From Actinomadura atramentaria DSM 43919 (lineage in GTDB: Bacteria > Actinomycetota > Actinomycetes > Streptosporangiales > Streptosporangiaceae), in contig NZ_KB907227.1 in NCBI RefSeq assembly GCF_000381885.1, forward strand, positions 1 through 64,000: DNA of 64,000 bases. The letters are read 5' to 3'. Shown here piece by piece: positions 59,188 through 64,000 of this stretch; within the stretch, counting starts at the first letter, position 1; the number at the start of each line of letters is the position of its first letter. Made by a program: the position numbers and the translations under genes. The notes beneath the pieces were generated by a model that saw nothing but the letters and a program-made list of their open reading frames with translations, was not told the DNA's origin and ran no database searches.

Positions 59188-59367
59188 ATGCCGAGCAGCA
59201 TCCCCCGCCGCCGCGAGCCGCGGCGCGAACAGGTCCGGACGCACTCGCTGCGCGCCCTCGCGGTCGCCGCGCGGCTCGAACGCCAGCACGAACTGGAGGG
59301 CCCGCCGGGCGGAACGTCCGGCCGGACGGGCGCTCCGACGCGACGGCACGCGCCCGACCCGGCCTGA
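59188..59367 (+). CDS. Small Arg-rich 59-aa protein, unknown function
   Basis: The product has 59 residues, very rich in Arg and Pro (RREQVRTHSLRALAVAARLE then RQHELEGPPGG). The ATG has GGAGG 7 nt upstream, third-position GC is high, and a strong terminator follows 15 bp after the stop, all supporting a real gene. One amphipathic helix (about 15-35) is predicted. I do not recognise a family. Confidence 0.5.
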   Translation: MPSSIPRRREPRREQVRTHSLRALAVAARLERQHELEGPPGGTSGRTGAPTRRHAPDPA

Positions 59368-59381
59368 ACCCCGGCACCGAG

Positions 59382-59408
59382 GCCCCCGCACGGATGTGCG
59401 GGGGCTTT
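59382..59408 (+). terminator. Rho-independent terminator after the 59-aa gene
   Basis: A perfect 10-bp stem GCCCCCGCAC / GTGCGGGGGC with a 4-nt loop (GGAT) is followed by TTT. It separates the small gene from the next kinase gene. Confidence 0.85.
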
Positions 59409-59490
59409 CGCGCTCTTCGTCCCGTTATCGGCGCACCCACCGTGGTCAGCCCAATAGTCTGGCCGGACCCCGAGCGATGGAAGTGAGCAA

Positions 59491-61218
59491 GTGACGGACA
59501 GCACCACGCCCGACGCGCGACCGCTGCGGGCGGGCGACCCGGCGCGACTCGGCGGATACGAGGTGCTCGGCCGGCTGGGCGAGGGCGGCCAGGGCGCCGT
59601 CTTCCTGGGCCGCCGCGCGGGCGCCGCCGGCGCGGGCCCCGACGAGCATGTGGCGATCAAGCTCCTGCACGCCGACCTGAGCGGCGACACCTCCGCCCGG
59701 TCCCGGTTCGTCCGCGAACTCGCGGTCGCCAAGCGCGTCGCCCGGTTCTGCACCGCGCAGGTCCTGGACGCCGACCTCGCGGGCGACCAGCCGTACATCG
59801 TCAGCGAGTACGTGCCGGGCCTGTCGCTGCACCGCGTCGTCCAGCAGGACGGCCCGCGCACCGGTGGCGCGCTGGAACGCCTCGCGGTCAGCACGCTCAC
59901 CGCGCTCATCGCGATCCACCAGGCCGGGATCGTCCACCGCGACTTCAAGCCGCACAACGTGATGATGGGCCCGGACGGGCCGCGCGTCATCGACTTCGGC
60001 GTCGCGCGGGCGCTCGGCGCGGCGGGCGAGACCCAGAACGTCGGCACGCCCGCGTACATGGCCCCCGAGCACTTCACCGGCGCGCAGGTCGGCCCGCCCG
60101 CCGACATGTTCGCCTGGGGCACCACGATGGTGTTCGCGGCGAACGGGCGGCCCGCGTTCGGCAACGACGACCTGGCCGCCGTCATGCACCGCGTCCTCAC
60201 GGCCGAGCCGGACCTCGGCGTCCTGCCCGAGCCGCTGCGCGCGCTCGTCGCGGCCTGCCTGGACAAGGACCCCGAGCGGCGGCCGAGCGCGCGCGAGGCG
60301 CAGGAGCGGCTGGTCGGCGCGGCCAGCGGCGCGTCCCCGCTGCCGCCCGCCGTCCCGGCGCCGCCGCCGTTCCCGTACGCGGCGCCGCAGCAGCAGTTCC
60401 CCCCGCAGCAGCTTCCGCAGCAGACCCCGCAGCCCGGCGGCACCCTGCCCGGCGACACGCACCCGGCGACCCAACCCGGCACGAACCCGGGCACGCCCGC
60501 GCCGCCGCCCCCGCCGGGGCCGGTTCCGGCCAACCGTCCCGCCCGGCGCGGCATCGGCCGCGTCGTGCCGGTCGCGGCCGTCGCGGCCGCCGCCGTCGTG
60601 CTCGCCGCGGGCGGCGCGGTGTGGGCCGCGACGTCCCGCGGCGACGGGGACGCCGGTCAGCGCGAGGCCGCCGCGCAGGACGGCACCGCGGGCGACGGCG
60701 CGGCGGTGGAGGGCGCGGCGGGCGGCCACGGCGGCACGACCGGCCCCAGGTCGCCCCGCAGGCCGGGCGCGTCCCCCTCGAACGGCGCGGCCACGTCCCC
60801 GACCCCCGGCAACCCCAAGAAACCGGGCGGCCAGACGTCGGCCAAGCCGGGCGCGGACCCGACCGCGACCGCGGGCGGCAAGCCCGCCAAGCGCCCCGAG
60901 CCGCCGAACAAGTACACGCCGCAGGCCGCCTGCGGCTCCGGCTACGGCGTCCTGGAGTCGATGGCGGTGTCCGGCGGGCGCGCGTACCTGCTCTACAGCG
61001 GCAGCACGGGGAAGAACTGCGCGGTCACGATGAAGACGGTGAACGTCGGCAAGGCGTCACCGGTGTCGGTGTGGCTGGTGAAGAGGGGCGGGAGCAAGGT
61101 CGCCGACAGCGGCTCGTTCGCGTGGTACGCCGGGCCGGTCTACGTGTCGGCGAAGAACGTCTGCGTGCAGTACGGCGGCAACGGCAGGGCGTCCGCGTGG
61201 GGCCACTGCGGTTCGTAG
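59491..61218 (+). CDS. Membrane Ser/Thr protein kinase with SapA-like extracellular domain
   Basis: The product (575 aa) has a Hanks-type kinase (about 20-275): GRLGEGGQGAVFLG, VAIKLLHAD, VHRDFKPHNVMM, VIDFGVARAL and AYMAPEHF. A Pro/Gln-rich juxtamembrane stretch (about 285-350) precedes one membrane helix (about 353-375). A Gly/Pro/Ser-rich linker leads to a C-terminal domain (about 475-575) with AACGSGYGVLESMAVSGGRA, STGKNCAVTMK, YAGPVYVSAKNVCVQYGG and HCGS. That pattern resembles the spore-associated protein A (SapA) family. The start is GTG 59491. The signal sensed is unknown. Confidence 0.93.
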   Translation: MTDSTTPDARPLRAGDPARLGGYEVLGRLGEGGQGAVFLGRRAGAAGAGPDEHVAIKLLHADLSGDTSARSRFVRELAVAKRVARFCTAQVLDADLAGDQPYIVSEYVPGLSLHRVVQQDGPRTGGALERLAVSTLTALIAIHQAGIVHRDFKPHNVMMGPDGPRVIDFGVARALGAAGETQNVGTPAYMAPEHFTGAQVGPPADMFAWGTTMVFAANGRPAFGNDDLAAVMHRVLTAEPDLGVLPEPLRALVAACLDKDPERRPSAREAQERLVGAASGASPLPPAVPAPPPFPYAAPQQQFPPQQLPQQTPQPGGTLPGDTHPATQPGTNPGTPAPPPPPGPVPANRPARRGIGRVVPVAAVAAAAVVLAAGGAVWAATSRGDGDAGQREAAAQDGTAGDGAAVEGAAGGHGGTTGPRSPRRPGASPSNGAATSPTPGNPKKPGGQTSAKPGADPTATAGGKPAKRPEPPNKYTPQAACGSGYGVLESMAVSGGRAYLLYSGSTGKNCAVTMKTVNVGKASPVSVWLVKRGGSKVADSGSFAWYAGPVYVSAKNVCVQYGGNGRASAWGHCGS

Positions 61219-61259
61219 GACGGTTCGCGGTACGGGGGGAGCGGGCGGATCGGAGTCGT

Positions 61260-61285
61260 CCGCGGGCCGGGCCGGCGGCCCGCGG
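61260..61285. terminator. GC-rich hairpin between convergent kinase and DUF397 genes
   Basis: CCGCGGGCC and GGCCCGCGG form a perfect 9-bp stem with an 8-nt loop, followed by CCTTT on the plus strand. It is placed between the two convergent ends. Confidence 0.5.
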
Positions 61286-61294
61286 AGGCGCCTT

Positions 61295-61591
61295 TCAGTT
61301 CTCGCCGTGGGCGATCAGATGGTCGAAGTCGCCGTCCTTGGCGCCGAGGATCAGCGCCTCGATCTCGGGGCGGGTGTAGATGAGGGCGGGGCCCTCGGGA
61401 TGGCGGGAGTTGCGCATCGCGATCCGGTCGCCGGGGAGCTCGGCGATCTCGACGCAGTTCCCCTGTGAATTGCTGCGACGCGATTTCAGCCAGCGCGCCC
61501 CGTGCAGGTCGGCGGCGGAGATCTCGTTGGAGTCGAGGGGGACGGTGGGTACCCGGCCGCTGAACGGGCCGGTGTCGGACTGGAGCATCAT
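61295..61591 (-). CDS. DUF397 small regulatory protein
   Basis: The product (98 aa) has the DUF397 pattern: ISAADLHGARWLKSRRSNSQ followed by GNCVEIAELP, then IAMRNSRHPEGPALIY and a final block near LGAKDGDFDHL. These proteins occur only in actinomycetes and are encoded beside XRE regulators, where they act as partners or antagonists of the DNA-binding protein. The ATG overlaps the stop of the XRE gene (ATGA), so the two are made together. Confidence 0.93.
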   Translation of the reverse strand: MMLQSDTGPFSGRVPTVPLDSNEISAADLHGARWLKSRRSNSQGNCVEIAELPGDRIAMRNSRHPEGPALIYTRPEIEALILGAKDGDFDHLIAHGEN

Positions 61592-62454
61592 GCCTCTCTG
61601 AGCAGATCACCGAGAAGCTCGACGGTGCGTTCCGGGGTTTCGCTGTCGACGCACAGGCGTTCCATCACCTGCAGGTAGGTGTCGACGTCGTCGCGCTTGT
61701 CGAGGTACATCGCGCCGGTGAGGTTCTCGACGTAGACCACGTCCGGCAGGTCCTGCTCGGGAAAGCGCAGGATGGAGAAGGCTCCGCCCTCGGCGGCGTG
61801 TCCGCCGAAGCGGAACGGCATGATCTGGATGGTCACGTTGGGGAGCTTGGCCATCTTGATGAGATGCTCGAACTGTCCCCGCATCACCTCCGGGCCGCCG
61901 ATCGGCCGGCGCAGCGCACCCTCGTCCAGGACGGCCCACAACCGCGGGGCCTCCGGACCGGTGAGCCGCTCCTGCCGCTGGAGCCGCAGGTCGACGCGCT
62001 GCTCGATCTCGTGGTCGGCGGCCCCGGCGTTGCCCTGCCGGATGACGGCGCGGGCGTACCCGTCGGACTGCAGCAGCCCCGGAACGAACTGCAGTTCGTA
62101 GGTACGGATCAGCGCCGCCGACTCCTCCAGGCCCACGTAGGTCTGGAACCAGCCGGGCAGCACGTCGCTGTAGCGGTGCCACCAGCCCGGGGTGTTGGCC
62201 TCGCGGGCCAACTGCAGCAGCGAGGCGCGTTCGCCCTCGTCGTTGACCCCGTAGAGGGTGAGCAGGTCGTCGACGTCGCGTTCTTTGAAGCTGACCCGGC
62301 CGAGCTCGAGACGGCTGATCTTGGACTCCGACGCCCGGATGACGTATCCGGCGTCCTGACGGCTCACCCCTCGCGCCTCACGCAGGCGACGAAGCTGTGA
62401 GCCGAGCAGGATCCTGCGGACCGTCGACCCGGTTCCCGACGTCTCTGGAGTCAC
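61588..62454 (-). CDS. XRE-family regulator with DUF5753 domain
   Basis: The product (288 aa) has an N-terminal helix-turn-helix (about 15-70: LRRLREARGVSRQDAGYVIR, ASESKISRLELGRVSFKERD) and a C-terminal DUF5753 domain (VGLEESAALIRTYELQFVPG, VIRQGNAGAADHEIEQRVDL). This is the WhiJ-like class that controls development or antibiotic genes in Streptomyces. The start is GTG 62454 with GGGAGG 6 nt upstream. A 12-bp palindrome lies in the divergent spacer to the HATPase gene. Likely acts with DUF397 and the ATP-binding protein. Confidence 0.93.
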   Translation of the reverse strand: MTPETSGTGSTVRRILLGSQLRRLREARGVSRQDAGYVIRASESKISRLELGRVSFKERDVDDLLTLYGVNDEGERASLLQLAREANTPGWWHRYSDVLPGWFQTYVGLEESAALIRTYELQFVPGLLQSDGYARAVIRQGNAGAADHEIEQRVDLRLQRQERLTGPEAPRLWAVLDEGALRRPIGGPEVMRGQFEHLIKMAKLPNVTIQIMPFRFGGHAAEGGAFSILRFPEQDLPDVVYVENLTGAMYLDKRDDVDTYLQVMERLCVDSETPERTVELLGDLLREA

Positions 62455-62571
62455 GCCCAACCTCCCGGCTACATGGCGGACAGCGAACCTAGTGTGCCAT
62501 TGACCTCAGTGTCCTGGGGGCTCCTCTCTCCGATGCCCGCGCGACCCCGCCGTCCGCCTGTGGAAAGCCAG

Positions 62572-62583
62572 ATGCACGTGCAT
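62572..62583. promoter_or_regulatory. 12-bp palindrome in the XRE / HATPase divergent spacer
   Basis: ATGCACGTGCAT is self-complementary and lies between the divergent start codons (62454 and 62678). It is followed by TTGGGC and, further on, TACGAT, a possible promoter for the HATPase gene. Candidate site of the XRE protein. Confidence 0.5.
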
Positions 62584-62677
62584 TGGGCCTTGCATTCGCA
62601 CGCTACGATGCGCAGGATAACGCACGAGACTTCCGAGCCACGGCTGCACAACGAGATCACTCTGCGGGGTCCGGGGA

Positions 62678-63313
62678 ATGACGTCACGCCACGCGCACGA
62701 CGACACGCGGTGGAGGGTGGGCTCCGTTGTGGGGCCGCCCGTGGAACCACAGGACCATGCCGTGTACTCAAGTCCGATACCCGAGTCGTCCGACCTCCCC
62801 CCTTCGCTGGACGACGCGCTCGGCCGGCTCATCGACCCGATGGGCCCCGCCGAGACCTACGTGGTGCTCCCCGATCCGGAATCGGTCACCGAGGCCCGCC
62901 ATTTCACGCTGTCCCGCCTGGCCGCTTGGGGCGTTCCCGGGCTCGGGGACGACGTCGGGCTCGTCGTGTCCGAACTCGTCACCAACGCGCTCCGGCACGG
63001 CGGAACTCCACTGGTGTCGCCGCTGACGCCGCCGCCCGTCCCGCCGCCCGCGCCGCTCGGCCGCGTCCACCGCGGCTTCGCCGACCCGCTCCGCCCCGCC
63101 CCCGCCGTCATCCAGCTCCGCCTGCTGCGGCGCTTCCCGTGGCTGCTGTGCGGGATCACCGACGCCAGCCCCGCCGCGCCCCGCCGCAAGGAGCCCGACT
63201 ACATCGCCGAGACGGGCCGCGGCCTGCACCTCGTCGAGTCGTTCACCACGCGCTGGGGCTGGCGCGGCCTGCCGACGGGGAAAGTGGTCTGGGCGCTGTT
63301 CCACGCGCCGTGA
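62678..63313 (+). CDS. ATP-binding anti-sigma-type kinase (HATPase_c, RsbW-like)
   Basis: The product (211 aa) has a GHKL ATP-binding domain. FTLSRLAAWGVPGLGDDVGL and VVSELVTNALRHGG form the N-box, and ETGRGLHLVESFTTRWGW the G-box. A Pro-rich insert (about 115-135) lies between the halves. Such short kinases either bind sigma factors or form trios with XRE and DUF397 proteins, whose genes are divergent here. The ATG at 62678 is supported by normal N-terminal layout but the first 50 residues are variable. Confidence 0.88.
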   Translation: MTSRHAHDDTRWRVGSVVGPPVEPQDHAVYSSPIPESSDLPPSLDDALGRLIDPMGPAETYVVLPDPESVTEARHFTLSRLAAWGVPGLGDDVGLVVSELVTNALRHGGTPLVSPLTPPPVPPPAPLGRVHRGFADPLRPAPAVIQLRLLRRFPWLLCGITDASPAAPRRKEPDYIAETGRGLHLVESFTTRWGWRGLPTGKVVWALFHAP

Positions 63314-63441
63314 CCGGCTCCGGCCGCGGCCTCGCGCGCGGGCGCGCGCGTAGGGACTGAGGGATAACCGCCGCCGCACCGGGTACGGGAGGCACCTCCC
63401 CCCGCCGAGGCCGAGGAACCCGCCAGCAGAAGGAGCCGTCC

Positions 63442-63810
63442 GTGGAATTCGCCGTCGAGAACCACTCGGAGAAGGACCTGACGGTCGTGACGATCCACGG
63501 CGAGGTCGACGTCTTCACCAGCCCCGAACTGCGCGAGACCCTGCTGGACCTCATCGACGGCGGCGCACTGCACCTCCTCGTTGATCTGGGCGACGTGACG
63601 TTCCTGGACTCCACCGGACTCGGCGTCCTCGTCGGCGCCTACCACCGGCTGAGATCCCGGTCGGGGAGCATGGCGTTCGCCTGCGCGAACGAGCGCGTCC
63701 GCCGCGTCTTCCACATCACCCAGCTCTCGAAGGTGTTCACCCTCTACCCGTCGCTGGACGAGGCCGTCGCCGCGCGCGCCACCGCCGGGTCCGCGCCGTC
63801 CGGCGGCTGA
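63442..63810 (+). CDS. STAS-domain anti-anti-sigma factor
   Basis: The product (122 aa) is a BldG/RsbV-like STAS protein: LTVVTIHGEVDVFTSPELRE, LLVDLGDVTFLDSTGLGVLV with the phosphorylatable serine in DSTGLG. It would be phosphorylated by an anti-sigma kinase and dephosphorylated by a PP2C protein. The start is GTG 63442 with AGGAG 7 nt upstream. It follows the HATPase-type kinase gene by 128 bp on the same strand, suggesting a partner switch. Confidence 0.93.
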   Translation: MEFAVENHSEKDLTVVTIHGEVDVFTSPELRETLLDLIDGGALHLLVDLGDVTFLDSTGLGVLVGAYHRLRSRSGSMAFACANERVRRVFHITQLSKVFTLYPSLDEAVAARATAGSAPSGG

Positions 63811-63934
63811 CCGCGCGCGCTTCCGCCGGCCGACGTGGACGGCGCCCCCGGAACGGTACGGTGAGACGGAGATCAAGCCCGCCTGCGCGGGCGCCTCACC
63901 CGCCACCCAACACCGAACCGGACGGGAGCGCTCC

Positions 63935-64000
63935 GTGGCCGATCAGCCGCTGCACGAGCACACGCTCGGCAATGGCCTGCGCGTCGTGGTCCGCGAGGAC
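63935..64000 (+). CDS. N-terminus of an M16-family metallopeptidase (partial)
   Basis: The first 22 residues (HEHTLGNGLRVVVRED after VADQPL) match the start of M16 insulinase/processing-peptidase proteins (x-T-L-x-N-G-L-x-V-V). The window ends before the HxxEH zinc motif. The GTG at 63935 is preceded by GGGAG. The full gene is outside the window. Confidence 0.75.
   Translation, partial: MADQPLHEHTLGNGLRVVVRED

Overview
The window is very GC-rich chromosomal DNA with dense actinobacterial gene content. Markers are F420-dependent (Ddn-type) and mycolyltransferase-like folds, a GlpR/SepX division protein, XRE/DUF397/HATPase regulatory trios, Ser/Thr kinases with extracellular domains, ECF42 sigma factors with DGPF partners, many GTG starts and 4-nt ATGA/GTGA overlaps. 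I infer a sporulating actinomycete, probably Streptosporangiales (Thermomonosporaceae/Actinomadura-like). The family assignment is inference from gene content, not from a search.

1-15 kb is mostly conserved core. It holds a PAS-GAF-PP2C phosphatase, tRNA-Ala(CGC), and the block glpR/sepX - rimJ-like - (DinB remnant) - mog - moaC - moeA/glp - galU divergent from 5-formyl-THF cyclo-ligase. A CPA1 antiporter, FmdB zinc ribbon, MTA phosphorylase, a SAF (CpaB-like) protein with a huge repetitive insertion, MscL and a VanY-type peptidase follow.

15.3-19.7 kb is accessory and decayed. Beside tRNA-Arg(CCT) lie remnants of a large serine recombinase and of a Cas3 HD nuclease. Next come a lower-GC stretch with a 45-aa protein under a palindromic site, an ArsR regulator with its own palindrome, and a mosaic of truncated genes (TIR-like/Cap12-type, CHAT protease, CPA1 antiporter, ion-permease C-terminus).

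19.7-33 kb has a MarR-ClC pair, a MarR-controlled operon encoding a Ddn-type oxidoreductase fused to a hemerythrin domain, and a complete eight-gene membrane-arm-only complex I-like operon (nuoA, a degenerate NuoB/NuoD-like fusion, nuoH, J, K, L, M, N). That operon has no electron-input subunits and sits behind a stand-alone Lrp ligand-binding domain.

33-46 kb carries secreted hydrolases, an MFS exporter with its regulator, an ECF42/DGPF pair, and a DeoR-controlled operon of APC permease, FGGY kinase and two FAD oxidoreductases. 46-64 kb has a beta-lactamase-fold protein lacking its catalytic motifs, pyruvate carboxylase, a three-module AAA ATPase, two receptor-like Ser/Thr kinases (one with a co-translated sibling of its own sensor domain), a PadR-HAAS-CPBP operon, and an XRE-DUF397 / anti-sigma / anti-anti-sigma group. 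The start of an M16 peptidase gene ends the window.
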